DNA of 64,000 nt from Tubulanus polymorphus (GCF_964204645.1 NC_134031.1:8596501-8660500); one strand, 5' to 3'. Counted from the first letter of the stretch, positions 1 through 12,528 are shown. Translations and numbers: made by a program. The notes: a model not told the origin generated them from the sequence alone.

Positions 1-262
1 TAACACATCCCTTTTCAAAGAATAACCATCACAAATTGCAATGAGAAATGGCGAACCAGTAGGGAGCTACAGCACTCCGAATTCGGGCCAAAATTGACAT
101 TTTTGGGCACTAAAAAGGTCATAGGACGGTCATCTTGAGTCCGATCGACCCAATTTTTGTTATGCTGATGGGCCCTGGGGGGATTCACATACATCCAAAA
201 GATCAAGGTAATTGATCAAAGCGTCTTCAAAATTTCCCTCAAAAAGTTCAACAAGAAAATTA
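1..262 (+). repeat. Partial copy of dispersed repeat family H
   Basis: This stretch matches the middle part of a repeat seen again at 5880-6140, 53020-53220 and 61800-62050, including the phrases around 'GGTCATAGGACGG', 'GATCGACCCAATTTT' and 'AAGCGTCTTCAAAATTTCCC'. The match stops near position 262, so this copy lacks the hairpin end seen in complete copies, and it runs off the window on the left. No coding function is apparent. Confidence 0.8.
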
Positions 263-1150
263 ATTTTAGAAAATTATTTGACGCCTGGGAAAAAAATGTA
301 GAATTTCTGAGCTAAGCTAATGTGGATTGCAAATTTGAAATCGAAGTTTTAAGAAATTTGGGAAGTGATGAGATTTGGCGATTGGGTAGATGATACAGGT
401 CTTCGACTCTAGTAGTGGTTTAAATTTTTTTATTGAAAATTCTCAATAATTGATCGCGAACTTGCGACCGACTTCATTTACTTATGCCTCTAAGCTGGTC
501 TGCAACTTCATTGCCTCCATGGATGAGGAAAGAGCTCTTCTGATGTCTGCTTCATCATGACTTCGAGCATATCGTGTGGCCTAGCCAGCCGGCCCGGTCC
601 CCGGCCACGGGTTTGGCTGTCACTCGATATCCTAGAGTCTTGAGTCTGGGTGGGTTGAAGTAGACATTGTCATCTAAAATAACATGCTTATGTTGTTCTG
701 TATGAATTACCCGTGTGTCATGTATGTTGTAATAATTTATTTTAAAATTTGTATTTATTGAATTTGGGAATTTTATCCCGGAATATCAATGTAATAAGGA
801 TCAATAAAGAATTGAATTGAATTGTCACCTTATACACATGCCATCAGAGGACATGGAGCCGTATATGACAGCTATGCTATTATAAATTGCTAATCTCACG
901 AAACTTGCATACTCCTAATATCAAACATATTTTCTAAAACGTTTGAATATTGAAATTATATGTTTACACATTTTCATATTGACCGCTTGTAGCCGCTGAT
1001 GAAATTCACGCCGGCCCTACACACATCGTAGATAGCTTCGTCATTCCACCGGCATGCCCACGTCAGGGTCTGACTTTTATATCAGACTTCCGCATCGTGT
1101 ATACATCCGCCATTTAACCGAATAATCCGATTTACTTATCATTTCTATTT
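263..1150. other. Non-coding; probable non-LTR retroelement 3' tail
   Basis: No gene is visible. Around 780-835 the sequence ends in AATAAA followed by GAATTGAATTGAATTG. The same kind of tail is seen near 40165-40185 and 35462-35482. This suggests 3' ends of a non-LTR retroelement or SINE with a short simple-repeat tail, but no reverse transcriptase is attached. From 840 to 1150 I see nothing identifiable, and in particular no match to the LTR at 4186, so the 5' LTR of the next element is absent. Confidence 0.4.
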
Positions 1151-2818
1151 ATGCCTGCCGCTTCTGATATAATCATACATCCTTTACTATTACAGGACAA
1201 TTCCCAGTTGTCGTTAGATGGAAATTTTTATATGGATCAGGGATCCAATTTTGAGGACATCTGGAGGGACAATTCCCAGTTGTCGGCTACTTACGAGCAT
1301 ATAAAAAGACACAGGAGGGTTACGTTTAGCGATCCGGTTAAATTGCAGGAGGTACGTGCTGATATGGCGTGCTCGGGTGACAATATTAGTATTGATACGT
1401 CACACCCTAGAGGGGTTAATGGTCCGACGGATTCGGCAGAAGATGACCTTTTTAGAGATAGGAAGTATCATTTAGATTGTCACGAAGGCGCTTTTGATCA
1501 GTATAGGTACCCAGCAACCTCCGAATCAGCAATACAATGTGATCTTGTGTCATCAGGTTCAAGTAGTAGTAATAATTCACGATCGGAATGTCTTAATGAT
1601 CAGAGTAATATGGAAACTATTTTGTCAAAGATATCTAGTCAGGAGTCAATGTCGGAGAATTTGTGTCACTCGTTTGAAAGAGGACAGAACTTTCCTGTCA
1701 CCTCAAATGCCAGCAGTTTTCACCATCCGGTTGGGAATGGAATGTCCCATGAACAGGATAGAGGTCAAGTTGTTCTCACGTCTAAACCGAATATGCCAAT
1801 CAACGAAAATGTTGGGATAGGAGATTCGAACTCCGATTGTCAACCAACTGTTCACTGTCAGGAACAACTTCCACCTGTTACGATGACTTTAGGTAACACG
1901 TCAACCAACGACATAGGGTCCTTTTCCAGTCGGAACAACACTATTGGACAGGAGGCTTATTCCCCGTCAATCATGGCAACTGCCGCCAACCGAGTGACTG
2001 GTAGTCATTCAGGGACACCGTTAAACATTTTGATTGATACGGGTGCCGAAATTTCTGTACTGTCAAACAATTACTTCATCAATCATCCTCAGATATCGAA
2101 TGGCCCTTTGCAGGAGGGACAATTTCAGTCCGCCCGTGGGGTAGATGGTACTAAGTTTTATTTAAAAGGTGTTATTTCCGTAGATTTTGTATTAGGAAAT
2201 TTGGACGTGTCACATTCTATGTACTTGGTGGATGGAGTCACCTCGGACTTCATTCTCGGAGTTGATTTCCTGGAACGAAACCAGGCAGTTATTGATTATG
2301 CTAAAAAGGCTCTCTTGTTGCCAGGCGCCGACATAATTTACTTTAGTAATGATGTCATCTTGGGGAAATCTTCGTCGGTTAAAGTCACGCGTATGACTGT
2401 TATTCCCCCTTCATGCGATGTCACCGTAGACCGTAAGTGGTTAATTGACAAGTTTCATTCATCGATTGCAGCCTTTGAGCCTGTACATTATTTGAGAATG
2501 CGTGATCTCATGAGCGCAAGGTCAGTTGTTAGCGTCATGCCATCAAGGCATAGGCTTCGGGTCACGAACCCTGCGTCACGACACGTCACCCTCTCTGAAG
2601 ATACGTGTCGTAGTGATTCGTGGGCAGATGGGTGGTCACTTGACCGATCACTCAAAACAGAGGGGAAGTCAGGACAGCTTCCTCGGCCACCGAAGGTGTC
2701 TATCACACATGTGGAAGACCCTCAGACGTCAGACGAAATTTGTAAGTATAATCGAATTATTTGGAGTTTGGATCAAGATGCATACGTCCTATTGAAAATT
2801 ATGAATTGTATACGGTAA
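1151..2818 (+). pseudogene. Ty3/gypsy-like Gag-protease ORF (retropepsin)
   Basis: An open frame of 555 codons. The first ~290 residues are Ser/Asn-rich and without a zinc knuckle. The retropepsin core follows: LIDTGAEISVLS (about residues 295-306) with the catalytic DTGA, and the second protease signature FILGVDFLERNQAVIDY near residues 372-388, which is the usual ILGxDFL of Ty3/gypsy proteases. The tail (RLRVTNPASRHVTL) resembles the linker that precedes reverse transcriptase in gypsy-type Pol. The frame stops at 2818 where reverse transcriptase should begin, and no RT motifs are found downstream. I read it as the surviving part of a decayed LTR element. A domesticated retropepsin is possible but unsupported. 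Confidence 0.7.
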
Positions 2819-4172
2819 GCGCCTCTTCAGTAAGTTATCGAAATATAATTACATAAGTGTTGTGAAACTGAAGTATATATAACGCATTGTTGCCAATGAG
2901 TTAACTCCTGATCTGGGTTTAATCTAATATAGGAGATAAAGACAACCATAAATAAAAGTGAATAATAGCTTGATTGTCGTGATATTGGTTTTTTTTGCTG
3001 AAATATCACTAGTCTCTAGGGTTTATTATCTGTAGTCTGAATGGATGTCATTGATTGTCAGTTAGAAAAGAAAGAGTTATGAAATTTTTATATAATCTCT
3101 GTGTTTTTATTTGACTGTAAGGTACCCTTATCGGATGTGTGAAGATGAGACCGTCGGGATATGACAGCACTACGATGGAAGAATGTCTTCTTCTGTCAAC
3201 CGCAATAGATGTTGACGGGTACCCCCCTGATAGTGACCATATGGAGATGGGGACTTGTTGGGAGGTATCCTGAAACTCTATTCGACGCAACTGATAGTAT
3301 GATAAACCAGCAACTGGTATGCTCTGGTCGAGATGAGTGATATTAATTTGCCGATTCGTCAAATAACGAAGAAACGGAGCGAATATACGACATACAACAG
3401 CGAACTTTGGGCGTTGGTTTTAACGGGATGGATTCATGCTCGATGTTAGTCATGCGATTATGGCCATGGTTAGCGGTGCTTGTCACTCTCGAAGACTTGC
3501 TATATACTCACAAACTTAAGTGATGAAGGGTGGACAAAGACACCTGGCCAACGCGATACGAAAGAAGCAGAAAAAATGAGAAATTCCGTAGACATTTTAG
3601 CGGGATGAAGTCGAGTGTGTTCAAGATGGCTCCCGTGTATTCACATATACGTTCAATGGAATGTTGTTCGCGCAAGCAGTATGATGCAAATACATTACTG
3701 TCCTTTTCTATATTAACTGTGGAGAAAAGACTCCGATATAGTAACCGTAGTACTATAGCGTATATGAATAGCGAGCAAGTATCAGCTGAACATGAATGCG
3801 TTTTGCCGTGCTATCGACGAAGCAGTACGCGCTGCGAGGAACTGCGGTGGATGACGTCATTCGTCCGTCCATGACGTACCTTGTTGTGGCTGGTAGCTAT
3901 TGCGTCACTTAGCGGTGAATTTCAAACTCAAACTGTGAACTGTGTTTTGAGCTTGACTTTTTCATTGTGTGCGGAGACAGCGGTCTAAATGTACTTTTTC
4001 CGATTGGGTATCGCGAACTTTAATACGCGTTGTTGTGATTGAACTTAAAACATTTACTCGTATAGCATGAATTGTGTTATTTATTGATGTTCTTTTTCAG
4101 GATCCGTCTAGGGAGGTTTCAGCGTGATTTATATGAGTTAGCCTAAATTCAAAATTTCGGGACGAAATTTAA
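2819..4172 (+). other. Decayed internal region of the LTR element
   Basis: Between the protease frame and the polypurine tract there should be RT, RNase H and integrase (about 3 kb), but only 1.35 kb remains and no catalytic motif can be read. A short frame at 3530-3874 (114 codons) is not recognisable. The last bases before the LTR, near 4150-4172 (AAATTTCGGGACGAAATTT), are of a type often seen at the end of gypsy Pol. Most of pol has been deleted. Confidence 0.45.
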
Positions 4173-4185
4173 GCTGGATGGGGAG

Positions 4186-5395
4186 TGATGATCCGCAGCA
4201 AGATTTCGTAGTAGCTAAAAAATGTTTGTAATGTTGATTTCCTGAATGCGTTGGTGGTTATTAATGGTTTCAGACAACAAACGTAGTAAGATGTAGTAAG
4301 CAGGTTGTTGTTTGATGCTTTGATCTATCAGCGCTGACCATAAATCAGCCTGGTGTAAAATAATTCTTTCTCGGTTCTTCTGCTGCGTTATCTGGCAAAC
4401 ATTCAGAAATCTTTTTATAAACTTAAGAATAGACGGAACCGTATTTGGTCGGAACAATGGGTTGCATTAGTTATGCGGCTGGTGAAAGAATCACGCTGTT
4501 ACTTCATGATACTCCCGACTACTTTCTATGAAAAGAAAAACGAAAGTATGGGGAGATATTGTTGTTTTGCTTTATCCCGTATTGTAATCAAATTTATTTA
4601 GTATAACAGTATAGAATGATTTTAAGAGAGATAGGGGATCATAATGAAGTTCCGAATCACAAGTATTTATAAGGATTCAAAAAGAAATAATCAGTGGTAC
4701 CGTAATCTGAGACAAATACTATAGTTTCAAAAATATATTTAATTTGAATATCCTAGATGTTAATTGAGAACAAAGTCTCTATAATCGCTAAAGTTTTAAG
4801 AAAATTAATTTGTGTTAAATGATAATACTAGCTCTCTAAAGTTTCTCTTGTTGTATACGTCTGTTGGTAACTCGCAGAGAATAGCTGTTCTCTCAACGAT
4901 GATAAGCAAAGAGTGAGTAAATCATTCCGCGTCATGACAGGAGGGTTGGAAGGAAAAAGTTAGTTCAGCAAATCAGTTTTGAAAATAATTTTAGATCAGC
5001 GAATCATTAAGGCTTAATTCTATATGACCAAAACAGTCATGACAGTAAGGTTGCTGCTCCTTGCCAAAAGTCGGGTGGGAGAGTCGGTATTTTAAGAATG
5101 CCGATTATTTCTATAAAAGGTACCCGCATCTTGAGAGACACTCGGTAGACACTCAGGAGTCACTCGGGAGACACTCGTAGATACTTGTTAAAAGCTGGTC
5201 TGGGACTTGATTCAGGACGGGTTACCAACAGGAGAGTGCAATAGGAATTTAGAGCTAGGATTTGGATTGTGTTGAACTGGAGAACTGTGTTTGAATATTA
5301 AGGTAAATAAATTCATCTTGTATTGTTATATCCATTCAAAATTTCCGGTATTCTAGTTTTACTTGGGTTTGTGCGCGGACACGTTCTCTCGCCAG
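4186..5395 (+). repeat. 3' LTR of the Ty3/gypsy-like element (right end approximate)
   Basis: The LTR begins with TG at 4186, directly after the purine-rich tract GGATGGGGAG (about 4176-4185), the normal PPT/LTR junction. A TATA box TATAAAAG lies near 5113, followed by a start-site region with short GACACTCGG-type repeats (5137-5180), and a polyadenylation-type AATAAA lies near 5306. That order (U3 promoter, R, polyA signal) supports an LTR of about 1.2 kb. The right end is uncertain; a CA end near 5395 is plausible. No 5' partner LTR is in the window, so no age or target duplication can be given. Confidence 0.55.
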
Positions 5396-5460
5396 GGACC
5401 GATTATTGATTTTATTAATTAACGACTAAGGAGAGGATTGTGATCGGCGTATCAATATGC

Positions 5461-6343
5461 CTAGGCACGAATATAATAAGGAAATACTAAGTTATTCTAC
5501 TATTCAACGCCCCCTGGTGACCATATAGAAAAACTTATGTCCTTAAAACTCGCAACAATCATAGATGATATCATGAGCTACAACTTTCCAATTGATTGTG
5601 GTTACAAAATATGCATAGGTACGAATATAATAAAGAAATGCTAAGATATTGTATTATTCAACGCCCCCTGGTGGCCATATACGAAATCCAATTACCTTGA
5701 AACTCACCAGAATCATAGAACACGTTATGAGCTACAACTTTCTAATGGAGTGTGGTAGCAAAATACGCTTAGGTATCAATATAATGTGGAAAAACCTTTT
5801 CCCACTTACGAATGAGTACTGGTGACACCAAGATGGCCGCCAGTTGCGTCATAATTGGCTGATGAAAAATACCTGTCTCAGGTATTAAACATCCCTTTCC
5901 AAAGAATACCCATCACAAATTGTAATGAGAAAGAATGGCAAACCAGTAGGAAGCTACAGGACTCAGAATTCGGGCAAAAATTAACATTTTTGGGCACTAA
6001 AAAGGTCATAGGACGGCCATCTTGAGTCCGACCGACCCAATTTTTGATATGCTGATGGGCCCTGGAGGGATTCACATATAACCGAAAAATCAAGGTAATT
6101 GATCAAAGCGTCTTCAAAATTTCCCTCAAAAAGTTCAAAAATGTGTAAAAAGTCTCGATTCTGACAGGATCGGTTTTTTGGCTGAAGATGTGTCCAGGGT
6201 AGATACATGTGTAACCCAAATATCAAGACGTTACCTCGAAGCGTCTTCAAAACTTCCCAAAATAACTGGATTCCGTCGACGGACGGACGACGGACGGAAA
6301 GTGAAAGCAATAGCCCGCTGGGACTAAAGTCCCAAGTGGGCTA
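5461..6343 (+). repeat. Family H copy: 154-bp tandem units, body and terminal hairpin
   Basis: Two tandem units of about 154 bp start with CAACGCCCCCTGGTG at 5505 and 5659. A unique body of about 500 bp follows, ending in a near-perfect hairpin at 6311-6343 (arms TAGCCCGCTGGGACT and AGTCCCAAGTGGGCTA). Other copies with the same order lie at 38582-39323, 41100-41867, 53018-53469 and 61180-62297. There is no coding capacity. The internal tandem repeats plus a 3' hairpin resemble non-autonomous Helitron/Helentron-type elements, but this is an inference. Confidence 0.8.
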
Positions 6344-6394
6344 AACACGGGCGATCTGTTTATTCTAAAAAGAATAAAGATATATATATATATT

Positions 6395-7330
6395 AAGTGA
6401 TCCGAAGAAATGGAAAGACGATGATCGCATGGCAGACGTGAAGCATATTAAAGAAGCAAAGCATGAGAAAATTGAACACGCGTTGGTTTTGTGGTTTTCT
6501 CCTGTTCGTGCAAAAAATATCCCTGTAACACAGGACATATAACGGACAAAAGCCCAGGCCTTCGGGACTGAACTCGCTATCGGTGATTTTCAGTACTCGA
6601 TGGATTACACGATTCAAAAAGCGCTTCGGAATATCAAATAGGAAATTATCAGGGGAAAGTGCAGGTGTAGAAAAAACCCTGATAGAGGAGGGAATATTTA
6701 AAGCAAAGGCCCTATTGAAGGATTATGCACCTAAAGATGTCTTTAATATGGATAAAACCAGACTCTTTTATCAGATGTTACCGGACCGTTCCCTCATTAC
6801 GTCCGAATTTGTCAAAGGCACAAAAAGGCCAAAACACGCATTTCTTTGGCTGTGTGTGCCAATGCTGATGGCTCACAGAAGATGCGATTATTTCTTTGTA
6901 AAGTTCAAAGTTAATTTGTACTGCAATAACCATAGTAATGTTAAGGCTTGGATGACAAGCCTGTTGTTTAACGACTGGTTAGATGATTTCAATGCCACAA
7001 TGAAGCGTGTCGATCGAAAGGTGCTTCTACTACTGGACAATGCGCCTTCACACATCGTTCCAGAATACGAGGACGGGGAGCTCCGGCTTTCAAATATATG
7101 ATGATGATGATGATGATGACGCCAGTAATGCAGACTGCTCTGATCATTCAGTTACAACATCAGCTGAGGTTAGGGTGGCTATTCAGACCATATTATGTTA
7201 CATAGAAAATAATTAAAACGCAAACGAAGATGACGTCGTTTCTGTAAATGATCTGAGGGCAAGATTAGATTCCCTTGTTCTCCAGTCATCAAAACAAACA
7301 GCTATTACTGATTTCTTTAAAAATAACTGA
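6395..7330 (+). pseudogene. Broken Tigger/pogo-family transposase
   Basis: Fragments in more than one frame give the order of a pogo/Tigger DDE transposase. Near 6455-6580 there is a CENP-B-type helix-turn-helix (WFSPVRAKNIPV), with a stop at its end. From 6583 comes WITRFKKRFGISNRKLSGES, then NMDKTRLFYQMLPDRSL with the first catalytic Asp (the usual DET is DKT here), then LLLLDNAPSH with the second Asp. The frame then jumps to an Asp-rich stretch from an ATGATG run (7100-7120) and a C-terminal tail ending KQTAITDFFKNN at 7292-7327. The region holding the third catalytic Asp is missing, so the gene is inactive. It lies just left of the Polinton. Confidence 0.85.
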
Positions 7331-7397
7331 AATATAGCCTACGTGAGCCTGTGGATTTTAATTCCCAGTGTTAGATTCTGATTTTTAATCGTTCTTA

Positions 7398-7457
7398 AGA
7401 ATTGGAAAAGTAGGCTTTCAGATCAGAGGACGAGACACCACTCGTCACCACAAGTAA
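7398..7457 (+). repeat. Left terminal inverted repeat of the Polinton
   Basis: Starting AGAATTGG and running to CACCACAAGTAA, this matches the reverse complement of 22129-22197. The differences are a small indel at the very tip, a duplicated GGACGAGA on the right side and a G/A change in CACTCRTCACC. Short conserved TIRs starting with AG and a 6-bp duplication fit Polintons. The inner part doubles as the upstream element of the first gene's promoter. Confidence 0.92.
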
Positions 7458-7476
7458 TTTTTTTTCCTAATAAATG
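7438..7476 (+). promoter_or_regulatory. Class I promoter box before PolB
   Basis: The string CACTCGTCACCACAAGTAA is followed by a T-run and CCTAATAAATG, whose ATG is the start of the first gene. The same arrangement occurs on the minus strand at 13849-13887 and 21815-21853. The spacing leaves almost no 5' leader, which is why I take the ATG at 7474 as the start. Confidence 0.7.
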
Positions 7477-10400
7477 GGGGAGAATGAACACCAGCCAGAA
7501 AACAATAATGTTAATAAAAATCAATATTATTGCACATATTGTAAAAAATACGTCGATACATCTAATAAAACACGACATGAAAAAACTGCAAATCATATAA
7601 AAAATGTAATAGATTTTGAAACTCCAGAAAATTCCAATGAAAGAAAAGAAAGATTAGAAAATATGAATGTGGATGAAATAAAATGTGAAGTTTGTAATGA
7701 ATTTATAGTAAAAAGGAATTATAATAGACATCTCGAATCACAAAAACACCATCAAAATTTGAGTAATAATGTTTTAGGAAAAGATTATTTTGATGATAAA
7801 CCTCAAAAAGTAAAAAAAACCAACTTCAAAAACTAAATCCATTTCAAATAAACCTTACATGGAAAATGTTAGAAATTATATTGATTCACTAGAACAAAAG
7901 ATACAATTGAAATTTTAGAAACATTACATAGTAAAATTGGTCCTGCAGCTATTATATTTAGATTTTTTAAAGGTACAACAATAGAAGATTATAGTACATT
8001 TAATGAAATACTAGAAAAAATACTAGATTTGATAACAGATGTTGAATATCCAAAAATTAGTATCTCTGGGAAAGTAAGTTTTATAAAGTCAGAAGAAAAA
8101 GTGAATTATAATATTCAAACACACTCTGAAGAAATAATTTCAAAAACACAAATAAAAGAGAAGTTAGAAAAAATATTTAATGAATTTAAACGTCATATTG
8201 AAGAAAGATATTTTGAGGGTTCTGGCTTAACATTGAATGAAATTATATATTTAGATTTAAATGTTTATAATACAAAAAGAAATAAAACATCAAAAAGTAA
8301 TAAAATGTTTAAAAATGATTCAAACTTTACAACAGAAAAGGATATTAAAGCATCATCTTATGTTAAATTACCATTTACAACAAAAGCAGTAATAAATATT
8401 CAAAATAAAGATAATAAATGTTTTCTATGGTCAATTATTAGTTGCTTACATCCAACACAGGAAAATGTTTGTAGAATAACAAATTACCGGAAATATGAAA
8501 CATTATATAAAATTTATCAATATCCAGTAACTATAAAAATGATTCCTAAAATAGAAAAAGTTGATAATTTAAAAATAAATGTATTTGAATTAATGCAATT
8601 ACCAAAGACAAAAGGTGAAAATATTAAAGATTATACATTGGAAGCTTTATATTTAACAGAATATTATGATGATGAAAATGCTATAGATTTGTTATATTAC
8701 AAAAAAGATGAAAATGAACATTATATGTGGTTAAAACAAATTGATTTATTCTTTAGAACAGAAAGTGATCACCATAATAAAATTTATCTATGTAGAAAAT
8801 GTTTATCTAAATTTATGACTGAGAATACATTATTAAAACATAAAGAATTATGTGATAATATAGATTTTTGTAATGCCAACAGAAAAAGATTATAAATTGA
8901 AATTTACTAATCATAAATTTAAGAATATTGTTCCATTTGTAATTTATGGGGATTTTGAATCGTTGAATAAAGAATTAACTGATCAAGATAGAAAAGAAAT
9001 ATATAACAAAAAGCAATTATTAAAATCAATGGATAAAGGAAATGAATTAAATGAAGACACAATACAAGACCAACCAATTATAAATACAATTAAAAAAGTT
9101 CATCAAAGAGCTGCTGCTTATGGAATTTATATAAAATCAAATTATCCTGAATTATATGAAAGTCAATATATTTCTATTAGAGGTGAAAATGTAGTTAATG
9201 ATTTTTGTGATAAAATGATTGAATTAGAAAGTGATTTTTCAAAATTATTAAACAAAAATAAAAGAATAGTTATGACAAAAGAAGATGAAATTGATTTTAA
9301 TTATGCAACTCATTGTTGTTATTGTGAAAAACGTTTTTATTCATTTGATAAAAAAGTTAGAGATCATGATCATTTAAATTCAAAATATCGTGGAGCTGCT
9401 CTTGAAGATTGTAATTTACAAGCTAAAAAAGTAAATTTCGTTCCAATATTATTTCATAATTTATCAGGCTATGATACCCATCTATTTATAAAACAATTAT
9501 CAAGGAAATTGGGCACAATTAATCAAGAAATAGAAGAATATAATGCTATGAATGGTGTAAATGTAAGAAAATATGATTTTAAACTATTAGCTAAAACATC
9601 TGAAAATTATGTTTCATTTCAATTTGGTTGCATTAGATTTCTAGATTCTTATAGATTTCTAGCAAGTTCATTAGATAATTTATCAAAAAGTTTAGTTGAT
9701 AATGATTTTCTAATAACTCGATATTATTATCCAAATGACCAAGATTTTAAATTATTGAGATATAAAGGTGCAATTCCTTATTCATTTTATAAAACACACA
9801 ATGATTTTAATGTAACAGAATTATTAAAAGATCAATTTTATGATCAATTTAAAGAGGAGTATGTGAAAGACGAAGTGTTTAATAGAACATTAAATGTTTG
9901 GAACCATTTTAAGATGAAAAATCATGGCGAATTAGTTGATTTATATCTAAAATCAGATGTCATGATATTGGCTGACATATTTGAAAAATTTAGAGAAGTT
10001 AATTTGAATCATTTTAATGTTGATCCTTGTTATTGCTACTCTAGTCCTGGTTTAACCTGGCAATGTGGTTTAAAATATACAAATGTAGAATTAGATTTAT
10101 TAAAAGAACCAGATATGGTTTTATTATTTGAAAAATCAATTAGCGGTGGAATTAGTGGTGTTATGGGAGATAGATATTTTAAAGCAAATGATGAATATAA
10201 ATTATTATATATTGACGCCAATAATTTATATGGCTGGGCAATGATGCAACCTCAACCATACAAAAATTTTATATTAACAGAAGTTGAAAATGATGATAAA
10301 ACTGATTGGGAAAGTGCAATTGCGAGTTTAAAAGATGAAGCACCAATTGGTTATTTCTTTGTAGTTGATTTAGAATATCCTGAAAATATAAAGTTTAAAA

Positions 10401-12528
10401 CAAGAAACTTACCTTATTGCCCAGAACATTTAACTGTAGATGATAGTTATTTAAGTGAATACCAGAAGAAAATAAAACCGAAAGATCATGTTTTTACAGA
10501 AAAATTAATACTTACTCAAAATAATAAATACAATTATATTGTTCATTATAGAATGTTAAAATTTTATCTAAAACAAGGAATGAAATTAAAGAAAGTACAT
10601 AGATATATTGAATTTAATCAATCGAAGTGGTTAGAAAAATATATAGATTTCAATACTCAACAGAGAACCATATCAAAAACAGATTTTGAAAAAGATTTCT
10701 TCAAATTAATGAATAATAGTTTTTATGGTAAAACATGCGAAAATATTAGAAATAGAAATGATATTGCATTAGTAAATAATTCTGAAAGATTAAGACATTT
10801 ACAATCAAGTCCTAGACATTTAGGAAATAAAAGATTTGAAGATTATTTTACAGCAGTTAAATTAAAAAGAACGTCAATGAAATTAAATAAACCTATATTT
10901 ATTGGTTCAACTGTTTTAGAAGTATCAAAATTATTAATGTATGATTTTTATTATAATGTTTTACAACCACTTTTTGGGGAAAAGCATATTGAAATATTAT
11001 ATTTTGATTCTGTAACAGCTGACACACCAATATTATTAAAATGTAATGATAAAATATTGATAAGAAGAATTTCAGAAATAATTCCAAAACAAAATGAATG
11101 TTATATTTCATATGGTGAAAAAGAATTAATACAAATAAATGGATTAATGGATGTTTGGACAAGAAATGGATGGAAAAAATTAAAGAATATTATTAGGCAT
11201 AAAACAAATAAGAAAATCTATAGAGTTAGAACTAAATTAGGTTCGTTGATGTTACAGAAGATCATAGTTTAATTAAACGAAATGGCGATGAAATAAAACC
11301 AACTGATATAAAAATTGGAGATGAATTATTACATAAAAGATTTTTCTAAAGAATGAATCATATGTCATTTGATGAAATAATTGATAATATTTATAATACA
11401 GAACCCGAAACATTAGAAGAAAAAGAATATTTTATCAAAGGATTTTTCATGGGTGATGGTTCAGCAGGTGTGTATGATTATGTTAATCGCACTCAATATT
11501 GCTGGTATTTATGCAATCAAGATTTGAAATTATTAGAAAGAATAAAGAAATTCTGTGAAGAAGTTTATTCACATAAAACATTCAAAATCATAGATGTTAT
11601 GAAATCATCGCAATGTTATAGAATACATGTGAATAATCCTAAAGATTTTGCTATAAAATATAATGACGAATTCTATATTCATGCAATAGTGAAAAGTAAT
11701 ACTTCAACTAAAGAAAAGATAATTCCAGATTATGTATTAAATGTAAAAAATAATTTAAGAAAATGGTTCTTCATTGGATTCTACGCAGCAGATGGTACTA
11801 AAAGTTTCAAAAATCGCAAAACAATATCTTTAGCTCAAAAAGGAAAAGTTGCTATATCAGGATTGAATATATTATGCAATTCATCAGGTTTTAATATGAA
11901 TATTGGATTGATTAAATCTAAACCAAATTGCTTTAATTTAAGCCATGTAGAAAATGAGTTAACAGAAGAAGTTAAAGATTTATTTGAAATATATAACCCA
12001 AAAGATTATGTTTATGATTTATCAACTGAAGATCGTACATTTAACTGTGGATTTCCATTAATAGCCAAAAATACTGACGCCTACATACTAAAAATCAAGA
12101 CAAATGACATAACAAAAGACTTAAAAACATTAAAACATCATTTTGATTTTAGCAATTATCCCAAAGATCATGAACTATTTAGCAATGATAATAAAAAGAT
12201 TCCTGGTAAGTTTAAAGATGAATTAGGGGGTGATGAAATGAATGAATTTGTTGGGATAAGAAGTAAAATGTATAGTTACAGAACAAAAGATCATGAAGCT
12301 AAAAAGTTAAAAGGAATAACAAAACATGTGGTTGATAAACATATAGAATTTCAAGATTATATAAAGTGTTTATATAAATCAATTGTAATGAAACATAAAA
12401 TGAATTGTTTAAGATCAGAAGATCACGAGATGTACATTAATGAAGTTGAAAAAACTAGTTTGAATCCATTTGATGATAAAAGGCATATTTTAGATGATGG
12501 TATAAAAACATTACCTTATGGCCATTAA
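7474..12528 (+). pseudogene. Polinton protein-primed-type DNA polymerase B, with intein
   Basis: This gene would replicate the element from its ends. The N-terminal part (7474-7836) holds two C2H2-like fingers (CTYC...H, CEVC...H). A further Cys-rich finger lies near 8791-8850. The exonuclease begins with YGDFESL (8948 onward) and includes YLKSDVMILAD near 9955. Polymerase motif A is DANNLYGWAM (10214), motif B is NNSFYGKT (about 10709-10732), and motif C is split: YFD at 11000-11008, then the intein, then TD at 12073-12078. The end, ILDDGIKTLPYGH, is typical of Polinton polymerases. The reading frame is broken near 7812 (A-run), near 7900, near 8875 and near 11245, and by an in-frame TAA at 11347-11349. 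The polymerase is therefore inactive in this copy. Confidence 0.92.
11009..12072 (+). other. LAGLIDADG intein at PolB motif C
   Basis: The insertion starts with Ser in SVTADTPILL (block A) immediately after YFD. Block B is TEDHSLI (about 11256-11276). The homing endonuclease dodecapeptides are YFIKGFFMGDG (about 11431-11463) and FFIGFYAADG (about 11768-11797). Block F/G reads VYDLSTEDRTF...LIAKN, followed by Thr+1 of the extein TD. The site is the one known as pol-c in archaeal and some giant-virus B-family polymerases. Unusual features are Ser at position 1 and Lys rather than His before the terminal Asn. A one-base frame loss near 11245 and a TAA at 11347 lie inside the intein, so neither splicing nor homing is possible from this copy as it stands. 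Confidence 0.9.

Noticed and set aside
3360-3440. Possible RNase H fragment in the first LTR element (EYTTYNSELWALVL)
   Set aside because: Only a short loose resemblance without catalytic residues nearby.
5859-5900. CTGATGA followed by a hairpin in family H as a hammerhead ribozyme
   Set aside because: The bases after the stem are not GAAA and no stem I partner is present.
11347-11349. TAA codons in PolB and integrase as sign of an alternative genetic code
   Set aside because: Intact genes of the same element end in TAA in the normal way, and the host gene uses the standard code.
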